Shown piece by piece: positions 20,273-30,506 of a stretch of DNA of 64,000 bases. The position numbers and the translations under genes were made by a program. The notes beneath the pieces are model-generated. The model was not told the origin of the DNA. It ran no database searches and saw nothing but the letters and a program-made list of their open reading frames with translations. The stretch is from Zygnema cylindricum. Taxonomy: Eukaryota > Streptophyta > Zygnematophyceae > Zygnematales > Zygnemataceae. The stretch covers positions 124,001 through 188,000 of the forward strand of contig JBBHKE010000827.1 of assembly GCA_037447655.1 (NCBI GenBank), read 5' to 3'. Each line of letters starts with the position of its first letter. Positions within the stretch are counted from its first letter, which is position 1.

Positions 20273-23200
20273 AAGGGAAAGCGAGAAGAAGAGAACTAAT
20301 TTGAAAAATTATTGATTATATGTATTTCAAGGTGTTCTAAAACATTGTAAAACACCGTATAAAGGTTTTTCTCAAAGCCTTGTCAATAATTGATCGAAAT
20401 AATGTTTACCCTTTTGGGTGTGCGTGTTACTTTTGTTGATTTCCCCTTAATTTATTTTTTAGTATTTTTATTATTATTTCTTTTTTGTGGTGTATAATGA
20501 CAAATGATTGGGAAGTCCATCTAAAACCCCGTTTTTCTTTTAGTATATAGCTCCCCTTGGTTTTTCTTTTTTCTTTTTCCTTTTTCTTTTTCTGTTTTTG
20601 ATATTCGATTGACCATAGCCTTAATTCAATGTTTAGAAATAACGTTTTAAAATCATGAAGAAAAAGGCAAAAATAATATTGATCATCTAATAATCATCAA
20701 TCACATGATGCGAACGTTTTCTTTACTTGTTTGATGGAAAATATGCTTTGGCCTATATTGCTTTTTAAATCCTTCATTCCCGCTAGTTATTTTGTTCCCG
20801 TCCTAAAACCCTATTTTGGCACGCAAATGGACAATATATTTGATTATTTTCATGGTAATGAGAAGATAAAAAAAGGAAACATATGCGGTCCAACAGGTGG
20901 GTTTTTTTTTTTTCAATGTGCAAAAAGTCGAAAACAATTGGAAATGGTATATGACTACATGTAATTTAGCACGTGTTGTATTGTAAGCGTATTATACGTT
21001 AGTGTATTAGTGTATAGTACAGAATGGCAACCACAAATATTCAAGTGTTGAAAAGAATGGAATATACGATTTGTCCATACTATAAGACAAAGTCATCGCT
21101 ATATAATTCGGCAATTATCAAAAAGCTGTCATAGATTCGGTCGCGTCCGAATATTCGTTACGCATACCGAATTTATAGCGTAAATCTTTTTAGGGTTTAG
21201 TTCGGTACTTACTAAATCCGCTAAAAGTTTGTACGGATCTTGTTTGGAAGGATCTATGAATGACATTTCATGCAGCGGTAACCATAAAAGTAACGAAATT
21301 TCGTGTAGCATTTTTCTTTTTCAAAATACCCTTTTCCTTTCTGTTGTTTTCACCCTCCCCATTTTTCAATGCGGTTACTCTTAATTTCTTTCTTCACTTT
21401 GAATTCAATTCCTCTCCTTATGAAAAACTAAGCTTATGTTGTAATATCATTTGGATCACGGGAATGGGTCAAACCACACTATTTAACGACAAAAAAGAGG
21501 AGGAAACTTATAATATTGATTGTCAATATGTGAAAAGGTAAAATAATGTTCGATATTCACTAGCGATGAGAAGACCTGGGGACCTTTTTTTGGCGTTTGT
21601 GATGGGAATGAGAGAACATTTACTTGGAAAAAAAAAATTAGTAAGAAAATGAACAAAAATTGATCGCAATAGTCGCGTAAAACTGGAAAAAGTTTTGGGA
21701 AGGATAAACAAAGTTAAGAATGATACGAAATGGGATGAAGAAAGTTTCTTCTAACTCAAAAAATTAAGATGTGAATCTTCAGTCCAGTGCACACCCCGAT
21801 GTACATTTTGAAGTTTGATACACGTCAATTGACAATTATGGATTTTCACAAAAGAATTTACTTGTGCACTCTTTCATATTCGGCACATATTATGTGATAA
21901 ATACATAAATTTTGACAAGAAATGAAACAGATACCAATATGCTTCTGGATTTCCTTTCTCTCGTTTTTTTAACCTAAAAATGTATCATCCAACTGCTGAA
22001 CATGAACAATGTACGAAAATTTGGGCTTTAACAATTATTCATGCTAAATACTCCTTATATATGAATATTGTTATAACAATTACAGTGACTATGCGTAAAC
22101 TGTATAATATAGTATTGCATCGTATTGTATCGTATTGTATCGTATTGTATAGAATTGCATCGTATTATACAGTATTGTACAATATAATTACATAGATTGC
22201 CAACTATTTTTGCACATTTGAACTACGAGTCTAATGCTGGAGTCTGACCAATTACAAAAAAATGGATACAAAATTTGCATTTCAACTTATTTATCTATAA
22301 TAAGACAAATAATAGAATTGATCACAAAACATTTGCTTTCGAGTGATAAGATTCTTACCTTTCAGACGTGTATAGGACGAAAAGTTAATTCAAGTGGCAA
22401 AAAAAATATTAACACTAATACATGTAATGATGTAATATATGCAATATAACATAATATATAGTGTGGTTATTTCGAGGGCATGCAAAAAAAAACAAAATTT
22501 CAGACAAAGCCGTCATCAACCAAAAAAAGAAAAAACAAACTGCCATAGGACCGTTGTAAACCAAACGAAAAAAAAACAAATGAGACGTAAAAACAAAAAC
22601 TTTGATAAACCGTCATTAACCAAATAGTGAAAAAATTGAGGAAAATTTACACTACTGCCCAAAATCAACAAAAACAATTTAGTTAGTAATTTAACAAAAC
22701 TGTATCGCTATTAGAGTGGAACGTAAATGTTAACATTTTTTGAACTTAACCAAAATATCCCATCGCCAAAATTTGAAGTCTTTTGCTTATCGAAATATTC
22801 CATAACCGACATTTTAACTTAACGAAACATTTTTATATTCAAGATTCAAGGCAAAAAATTTACAGTGACAATTCCCGATTATCACAAAAAAAATGTACTG
22901 AAAATCAATCAACGATAGTCAAAAAGTACCGAATCATAAAAATAAATATTGTACATTTCTTATTGGAGCGAGATGAGGAACAAAATGACAACCACAGAAA
23001 TACCAATAAAAATGGGAATGGTACTAACTCCATAAAGGATGCCGTAGCCCTGCAAGGAGAACCCAAAAAAAAAAAAAAACAAAAAACAAAACAAAAAAAA
23101 ACTTTAACACTGCAAACAAAGACCTGAGAATTGTAGGGTCAAAGAGCCCAAAGAAAAAAATACAACGAGAATTGCCAGGGCAAATGAAGACGAGAATCAT

Positions 23201-23430
23201 AACGGCATGAAGAAAACATAAAATCATAAAAAAAAAAAAAGTGGTGGTTAGAACCCCAGGAGCTTGGGTGAAATAGATTTCAAAAAATTCACATTTCAGA
23301 AAGGGAAAAAAGCATACTGCAAAAAAAACTTTAAGACTCTCCCTCTCCCTCTCCCTCAACATTATTGCACTCTAGGTGATAAGACCCTCATAGTCCCAAA
23401 AAGTATTTCAAAAGTTATAAATTAACAAAC
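20273..23430. other. Intergenic region between convergent genes
   Basis: Lies between the 3' ends of the plus-strand lipocalin-like gene and the minus-strand Y3IP1-like gene. T-rich in the left part and A-rich in the right. No conserved domain, RNA gene or complete mobile element was recognised. It contains a short decamer repeat at about 22,117-22,165. Confidence 0.5.
22117..22165. repeat. Decamer tandem repeat
   Basis: CGTATTGTAT is repeated three times without change and continues as degenerate units (AGAATTGCAT, CGTATTATAC). No function suggested. Confidence 0.75.
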
Positions 23431-26400
23431 CTACATTGACATAGAAATCGCTAACGACACTGTACTAAAAACCTTAAAAGATACAGAAAATATGATGAAG
23501 TATAAACCAATATACTGCAAAAAAATGAAAACCAAAAACTTTGCCAGTTTCAAAATAAATAAATTGAATTGGATTGAATTAAAAACCAAACAGGACTGAC
23601 TAAGTGAGGTATAATGGCATATCAAACAGGGAAAAATATCCAAAGATCGAAGGATATTTAAGCAAAACTTTATACTTTTTCAAATGCGCCAACCTGCTTT
23701 ATAGGTTCTTTGTAGACTACTTCAATCATATTGATGAGTGAAAATTAAGTAAAATGATTAAATGAAACGATGATGAAAATGAAAATGAAATGACGATGAT
23801 GAAATGTTGATGATGATAAAAAAGTGAATGAATGATGAAGATGACATGATGATGATGATAAAAATGACGATGAAATGATGAAGTAAAATGAGATAGAGTG
23901 AGCTCGTTTACCATCCATGAAGGGAGAATTTCTCCAATACTTTTTTCTTCTTGAGTTGGGATCTCTGTTGCAGCGTCCCAATCAACGTCAATACCGGCTC
24001 TTTGGGCCGCTAGTCCGGGATCCACTCCTGTGGGAGTCACTTTTGCATATGGAGAGACAGACTTTCTTCTTTGGGGACTCACATCCTCCTCATCCTGTTT
24101 ATTCGAAAAAGGTAAAAACGACAAAAATGTACCCAATGTACGCATCATCAAATCTTGTTTTTGGGCTTTCAAAAATAAAAACCATAAAGACAGATTTTCC
24201 ACAAAAAAATGATTGCGGAATTAGTGATTTCTAACCATCAATCACTGATTTAGTTACTTGTTGTCAAATACTTCATTCTCAAGAGATAAGAGACGGACTT
24301 GTTTGCCAATTGTCAACTAATATCTCGTAACAAGAGATGACTTGTCCTCCACCTTTGGTACAAGAGATATTTCTGTAAATCTGGAGAAATGTAGAGCCTG
24401 GACTTGTCATCATGAGAAATGGACTACTCTGATTCAAAATTTAAGAAAGAGGATCTATCTTTTTTTTCACAAAGTGAAAAGAATCGTGTTACTGAAAAGC
24501 ATTAGCAAATAAGTCCAACATCAATTCCCAATCAGGCTTGGCGTACTTCACGGCTTTCATCTCACGCTGCCCATTGAAAATAGTGTGAACAGACTAAAAG
24601 TAAAGCTGACAATAAATAAGGTCTATACCATTTCATTCACAAAACAAAAGGGCATATGAATTTGTGGACGATATACTTTTTTCTGGAAGAAAAGGTGAAG
24701 ATTTAACTTTTACAATCGATCCCTGGAAGTGGACAGGTGTCGATACGTCATAAAGATACAGACTTTCATATAATACATAAAGGACACCTCTTTGTTTTTA
24801 ATATCAGTCGATTTTTTAGCAATCCATGTGTCCAAGTACCGGCTGGCGCGTAGAAATTTCTTTTCTGCAATCTCTCTGCTGGGCACATCAATCCCGTTTG
24901 TACTTTTCAAACGAAATAAAAATATATTATTACAAGTCAAATGATTTTATTGCTTTTAACGTTGGCCAAGTTATAGCCTCTTAAGTGCGCAGTCATGCAT
25001 TTTATTCCTTTTTAAGTTTTCCTAAGTGATTATGGTGAGGTTTAGTCAAGTATATATTGCTTGGAGGTTATTGTCACCTCAACCGAGCCCATTTGTTATC
25101 CAGGATGAAGTGAAGGTAATATAAAGTAACTAATTGAAACCAGGTTTATTCAGACAAAGTTAATAAAAATCGGTAAAACCCGAAACTTTGTCATTTTCTC
25201 ACCTGAAACAGTATTCCATACACCGTTCTAGGGCTGAATATGCAATTTTGCATTCAATTTTGATGAGATCGAAAATGTAAAATACTCATGATGGAGCAAA
25301 AGAACTAAGCCAAGGAGAGAGCTTTGTCAGAAAACGACAAAGCAACTTAAAAAAAAAAAAAGAGAAGTCTTGCCTACAGTCGAGGCCAGACTGGCATCTC
25401 ATCTGCAAGAGTCCATAGGTGAGAGGGGAGGAAAAGAGGAACAAGATTGAGACGAGAGAGAGGAGAGATGAGAGAGTAGATAGGAGTCTTACCTCCAGCC
25501 GAGGCCAGGCTCGCATCTCATCTGCAAGAGCTCTTAGGGCCATCTGATCTTTGGGAACTCTCCCCTCATTCACCTGTCCTTTCCCACATCCCATGTGGTA
25601 CTTGACTAATTAATTACTTTGAGAGAAAAAGAGGGAAATCAATTAGTTAAGACGCAATGAGAAAACATTCAGATTCGTGAAGCTTGAGGCTCCTGTAGGA
25701 TGAAGCTCACATAAACTAGTATTTGGGAGTTTGCTTAACAAAATATATACAGAAACTATTATTTTCACCTCAAAAAATTGTAAATCCCACCATACAACTG
25801 GTAACTCCTACTACCTCTGACCTCACCAGACTATGATTTTGGCGTGAATGAACTAAAACTGAAGTTCTCCCTTTAGCCAGTTTTACAAATTTCCATTCTC
25901 AACTCGACTGTCTCTGCTTCTCCCCTCAATAGACTCTCACACCTTGACGATTCTCACACCAACAAATTCTAATTCTCACCTCAGCGAAATCTAATTCTCA
26001 CCTCAGCGAAATCTAATTCTCACATCAACAAATTCTAATTCTCACCTCAACTAGAGCATTTGCAATTTCCTCTCGAGTACAACCAGATTCATTGTCGATT
26101 CCCAACTGCTTCATCCTCTCAACTTCCCGAGGATCTTCAATCATGAGGGCGAGGCGAATCTGGACACAGTTTAAAACTTGACACCATGAGCGCATTCATT
26201 TTAGGTGTTGTAAATAGCAAGTTGATTCCACATAGACACCCTCCCCTCCTCTCCCTCCCTCTCTCTCTCCCTCTCCCTCTCCCTCTTTTTCTTGTTCTTC
26301 TTCAGGAAGTTTATTAGGCTTGTTGCTATCAGTCCAGACAAAACCGACCCACTTAAAAGGGCCAAACCAAAAGAGGGAGAGGGGAGGAGGTGTATGGGGA

Positions 26401-27509
26401 GAGATAAAGTGTTTCATTTAAGCTCTCACCTCATTGAACATCATATCACGCTTCACCTTCAGAAGCTCCAAAACCTGCCTTTCCAAAACCAGGGAAAGAT
26501 TTAATAACTCGTCCTGAACTTAGATAAAATTAATAACTGGACTTAAAAAAAATGAATGTCTGGTCTTTAACTTAAAATGAATTCATGTATGGCTTTACTT
26601 ATCACTACATTATCCACCATGTTTTGTCTGGACTACACTAATTCCAAACTATATTTATTTGTTGCGACGTAAAACATGTTTTCGTTTAAGACAAAAAAAA
26701 GAAAAATGGTACAAAACACGAGCTCTTGTGAACCTCATGGTCTGAAAACATCACATGCAAACTCTGATACTTTTTAAACCCTCAAAAAAACCTGAAACTT
26801 CAACAATTGAACACATACTAATTGCAAGAACAAAGATAAGAATAAAGAGAATAAGCCACTTAGTACTACATAAAATCAATTGTTAAATCCTACGAGGCAA
26901 AATGCTTGCGTTTGAGTTCTCCAAAACCATTAATGCCTCCAAAGGAATTTTGTGACAGACTTCATACCCCAGAAATATAAGTACAAACAGGCAAGAAATT
27001 TGACATTAAACATACTTCTTTAAATGGGAAAGAAAGCCAGCACGCGCAAATAAATACCCTGTATGACTTTAAACAAACCTTAAATCTTCCATATAAAAAG
27101 GCCAATTAAGCATTTTCCTCCTTTCGACTACTTTCAGGTAGAAAAATATATAAAGTATATTTATATACTATATGTATATACTATGTGTATACCAGTATAT
27201 ATAAGTATGGACATTGTCTGTAAGCGATGTGTAAGTGGTTTCAACATAGAACCATTGGTTTATCAAGGAAATTGACTAACTTACAATTTCTTTAACTATA
27301 ATTATCATTTATTATTATTATAATAACTAGGAAAATAATTATTCTATAAAAATATAATTATATTGATATTGCCATATTGATTGATGTACTGTTATTCACC
27401 CCAATGCTATAACACCTCTCTTTAAACTTTCAGGATAAATCTTGGTGCAAAATGTGGAAACAAAAAATAATCTTTAGAGACAAAAAATATTATTTACAAA
27501 CAAAAAAAA

Positions 27510-27554
<45 letters not shown>

Positions 27555-28144
27555 TATATATATAGATATATAGACAAAAAAAAAACACCAAGGATTCAAG
27601 CCCTAATATAGAATATACGCACCAAAACCATTTAAACTTTTACAGGCCATTCTTTATATGACCTGTAAAAAAAAAAACATAGGGCTCTAACTGACAAAGA
27701 AGTAAGACAAAAAGTGTCCCTCACTTACCATAAGAATATTCTTAATATACGACAAAACGAATGGCCATAACTTACCCTAAGAATATCCTTAATATCCTGA
27801 ATATCCCTCTCATCCAAATCCATCTCAGGACTGCCAGCTGTCACTGTTCCGGATTCCCCTCCCTCAGATGAAGCAAATATTTTCCCCGGACTCTCACTCC
27901 AATACTGTCTCTTGGATAAGAATACTTTTTTTTTTTTATCGTATCCGAAACATCGAGGGACGAGGTATGGTGTGGATTCAAAAACACTTTTGATTTTCAT
28001 GACTCTTTGGTTTTTTACCATAAATAATTGTGTTTTTAGTGCTACATTGGAGGACCTCAGGCTCTGTACTTGTCTGAGGCTATTTTGACCTAATTCTGGG
28101 ATTGTGGAACAAGGGCATAACAACTGCTGGCAGGAAACTGCCAT
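23431..28144 (-). CDS. Y3IP1: Y3IP1/CEST-like plastid protein for photosystem I assembly
   Basis: Six minus-strand exons, all phase 0 with AG/GT borders: 28,144-27,776 (123 codons, ATG start), 26,474-26,430 (15), 26,159-26,046 (38), 25,573-25,493 (27), 24,094-23,912 (61) and 23,514-23,431 (27 plus TAG), giving about 291 aa. The N-terminus (MAVSCQQLLCPCST...) is Ser/Arg/Lys-rich with few acids, as in a chloroplast transit peptide. The core VLELLKVKRDMMFNE-IRLALMIEDPREVERMKQLG-...-VNEGRVPKDQMALRALADEM-RAWPRLE, then SPYAKVTPTGVDPGLAAQRA and IDVDWDAATEI, follows the plant Ycf3-interacting protein 1 pattern as I remember it (RVLELL.k.RDM.f.EvkL..MIEDPREvER; NEGkiPKD; YAK.TdTGiDP..AAkrl..DWD.AAEI). 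The last exon supplies a hydrophobic segment (YIGLYFIIFSVSFKVFSTVS), matching the C-terminal membrane anchor of the family. Known role: a thylakoid protein that works with Ycf3 in PSI assembly. Introns are long and carry donor echoes. The final exon is the least certain. Confidence 0.85.
24489..24580 (-). other. Possible exon of unknown assignment
   Basis: After TTTTCAATGGGCAG the minus strand reads REMKAVKYAKPDWELMLDLF and a few residues more to TAA at 24,489, with a possible donor CA|GTAACA overlapping the stop. It looks coding but does not fit the phase of the Y3IP1-like gene, whose flanking exons join without it. It could be an alternative 3' exon or part of an overlapping gene. Confidence 0.35.
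24795..24912 (-). other. Possible exon of unknown assignment
   Basis: The minus strand encodes STNGIDVPSREIAEKKFLRA then SRYLDTWIAKKSTDIKNKE before a GAG|GTGTCC donor-like site. The composition is protein-like, but no acceptor in the needed phase joins it to the Y3IP1-like exons. No family recognised. Confidence 0.35.
25367..25411 (-). repeat. Echo of Y3IP1 exon 4 end and its donor
   Basis: Aligns over about 45 bases with 25,487-25,531 (end of exon 4 plus 5' splice site): CTTGCAGATGAGATGC.AG and TGGCCTCG.CTG.AGG.AAGAC are shared. It lies about 120 bases into the following intron. Confidence 0.85.
25950..26049 (-). repeat. Five 22-bp copies of a 5' splice site
   Basis: ATTCTCACCTCA-type units on the plus strand start at 25,950, 25,972, 25,994, 26,016 and 26,038, exactly 22 bases apart. 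Read on the gene strand each carries GTGAGAAT. The unit at 26,038 is the genuine exon 3 donor (GAG|GTGAGAAT); those at 25,994 and 25,972 keep GAG|GTGAGAAT, while 26,016 and 25,950 read GATGTGAGAAT and GGTGTGAGAAT. Confidence 0.95.
27509..27571. repeat. (AT)n microsatellite
   Basis: An alternating AT run with a few G interruptions, inside the first intron of the Y3IP1-like gene. Length is prone to assembly error. Confidence 0.9.
27724..27752 (-). repeat. Echo of Y3IP1 exon 1 end and donor
   Basis: The gene strand reads ATATTAAGAATATTCTTATG followed by GTAAGT. The exon 1 end reads ATATTAAGGATATTCTTAGG followed by GTAAGT. The echo sits about 25-50 bases downstream of the genuine donor. Confidence 0.85.
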
Positions 28145-28173
28145 GGTAGCGAGTCAAATTATCAAAAGGCAGC

Positions 28174-28400
28174 GCTCTCTCCCTCTCCCTCTCCCTCTCC
28201 CTCTCCCTCTCCTTCTCTCTCTGTTTCTCTCCCTCTTTCTCTCTCTCTCCTCCCTCTCTCTTTCTCTCTACGTCTGTCTGTCTATCTCTCGCTTCTGAAG
28301 TTCTTACTCTCTTTCTCCTGCTCTATTCTCTCTCTTTCTCTTTCCTTTCTCCCCGTATCTCTCTTTGTCTCGTTTTCTCTCGTTTTCTCTCACTCTTCTG
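28174..28400 (+). repeat. CT-rich microsatellite upstream of the Y3IP1-like gene
   Basis: (CTCCCT)n then CTCTCT-type sequence, just upstream of the ATG at 28,144. On the gene strand this is a GA-rich leader or promoter segment. GAGA-type tracts are common in plant 5' regions, but no specific promoter element was seen. Confidence 0.7.
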
Positions 28401-29474
28401 ATGAGCAGAAGTCCAATGTGAGAGGAGAGAACGTTGCCTAAAAACAATATATAGCTTTTAAAAGAAGAATGGATACCGTATGCAGTTTTTAGTATGGAAC
28501 TGTATCCAGATGTCAGTTTCTAGGAAGGGAGAGCAAATACAGTGTCTAGAAATCTCCGGCAGAGATTCTGCTCATCCATACAAGATACCGTCATACGTTT
28601 CAAAGTGCATCATGCACTAAAGGATGCAACCCTACAAAAAAACCTACACAAAATTCTGACACGTGACAGACGGCCTCGTGACGCGTCGATCGGCTCCCTT
28701 ATCGAATCCAACGGTATTTATTCTGCTATAAACGTAACGCGCTGCGTGCAAACTATATCGAAAAGTGCGCACAATTCATAATTCATCGCACGTTATAACA
28801 CTTGGATAAAAAACGCATCGTCAGTCGTTACTGGGCAAGATCTATAATATTAACATATAAATGAGAATCTACATGCACATGTTTATCTATTTATGAGTGC
28901 TGACCATTTGTGACCGTGAAATATGGAAGTTGGCTGCTGTCCTATTTCTCATGGTTTCGAACACAACGACTTCATTTGTTAGGGGATTATTAACCCTCTC
29001 CTCTTTCGATTTGCACGTTTGTGAGACAAGTATACAAATTGTGACGCATTTGTCACACTTTATATTCATTACGTCAATCTTGGAAGTTCCATTTTTTTTT
29101 TATTATTATCAAAACCGCGATGGTTACACCATCCAAGTACAAAACTTGATTGAAATGGAAAATTGTTCACTACCATTAAAAGCTACAGTTGGAAAACCCA
29201 TAAGTACGAGAGGGGAGGAAATTGATGCTAAAGGGCGTGGGAGGGGCGTTAGTTTCTTTTTTTGTTTTCCGCTTTTATATGTTTTATATTTGTATCCCTC
29301 TAGTTAGCGGGGTGGGGATATTCCCGATACCAAGACGGGACAAGCGCCTATGATTTCGCCAATGTGCATGCGGCTGGCAATGGCCATAGGCCAAATCCGT
29401 TGGCGCATCGCGACGGGGAGTTGGCATTGCCGCGTAGTGAGGAAAAATATGTCTGTACACATCTCCATAGTGTA
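28401..29474. other. Non-genic stretch
   Basis: No exon, RNA gene or transposon end recognised. The 29,310-29,474 segment is the left flank of the copia insertion and resumes at 35,922. Confidence 0.5.
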
Positions 29475-29686
29475 ACCCTTGTTGAAATTTATAGATTTCT
29501 AGAGTATTTTCTAGGTTTAAATATGTTTTTATAAAAGGAAAAAGAAAAGGACGGACAGCCTGCCTCCACCTCCGCTCTCTAGCCCCCATACTTGCTGTAG
29601 TCACTGAAGGAAAGAGAGAGAGGTTGATCCATGGCTGCCTTAGTTCAACAGACAGCTATTTTTAGTAGGTTACTAAAAATATACTT

Positions 29687-29766
29687 GACGGACCAGAGAT
29701 TTGATCCCGGTACCTGCGGTTCGTCAAATCGACCGATAGTGGTCAGCTTTATCCTAATAGACTAGG
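29687..29766 (-). repeat. tRNA-like segment within the LTR
   Basis: On the minus strand TAGTCTATTAGGATAAAGC resembles a tRNA A box/D arm, and CGGGATCAAATCTC, about 60 bases later, resembles a B box (two differences from GGTTCGANTCC). The spacing suits a tRNA with a long variable arm. The same segment is in the 3' LTR (about 35,077-35,156). Could be a captured tRNA/SINE fragment; not a functional tRNA as far as I can see. Confidence 0.35.
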
Positions 29767-30305
29767 ACCAATGCTAAGTGCTATGGTATGTGATAGATAT
29801 ATATTTAGTTCGAAAGGATAAAGTTCATTTAACTAAAACTGTTTACGGCGTACATATATACAGTTTTATAAAGTACGTCGTACGACGCTAATTCAAAACG
29901 GATACCACGCATTTTATTTCTACATCGGAACAAATATCGCGCAAGTATTTATTCCGGCCAAGATTACGTTTCGCATATAATCCAACGGCGCACATCATCG
30001 CCGAAATCCCGGAGTGGTCACTTTGGCATTTAGTGACGTGGCATCACCTGGCGCCACGTGGGGAGACATCATTCGGTCGCGGGAATTCCGAGGAACGTAC
30101 GGATGAGTGGAAAGTATACACGCGTCCACTTATGGCCTTGTCGTACAGAGGCCGTACAGAAAGTACATCGGCAGTAGTACTTTCTAGTACTATACAGTTT
30201 TGTGATTGGCTCGTACAGGCAGTAGATAGGAGCTGTGAGAGGGAATTAGGAAAAACTAGGACTTAGGAAAATTTAGGTAGATAGTCCTCTCTCTCAGAGA
30301 GTTTG

Positions 30306-30312
30306 TATAAAT
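30306..30312 (+). promoter_or_regulatory. TATA box of the copia 5' LTR
   Basis: TATAAAT preceded by TCTCTCAGAGAGTTTG, placed in the right third of the LTR as expected for the U3/R border. The same motif in the 3' LTR is at 35,696-35,702. Confidence 0.7.
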
Positions 30313-30506
30313 TGGCATCTTTGCCACCCTATAACTTATCGCCTGGTTGGCCGTTTTCAGTGATTCTTTTTTCTACGGACTCAGGGGAGTCCAGGCTACA
30401 CAGGGGTGCAGTCAAATTGTCATTTTGTCTTCTTGGGCAGCAGTGGTTGTGGCTTAAAGTGGGTTAGTTAAATACTATGTAGAGGCTTCCTGTATTCTGT
30501 GGTCCA

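Noticed and set aside
30033-30266. 77-codon ORF in the 5' LTR, identical in the 3' LTR
   Set aside because: Identity follows from LTR duplication at insertion; no domain and no expected LTR gene.
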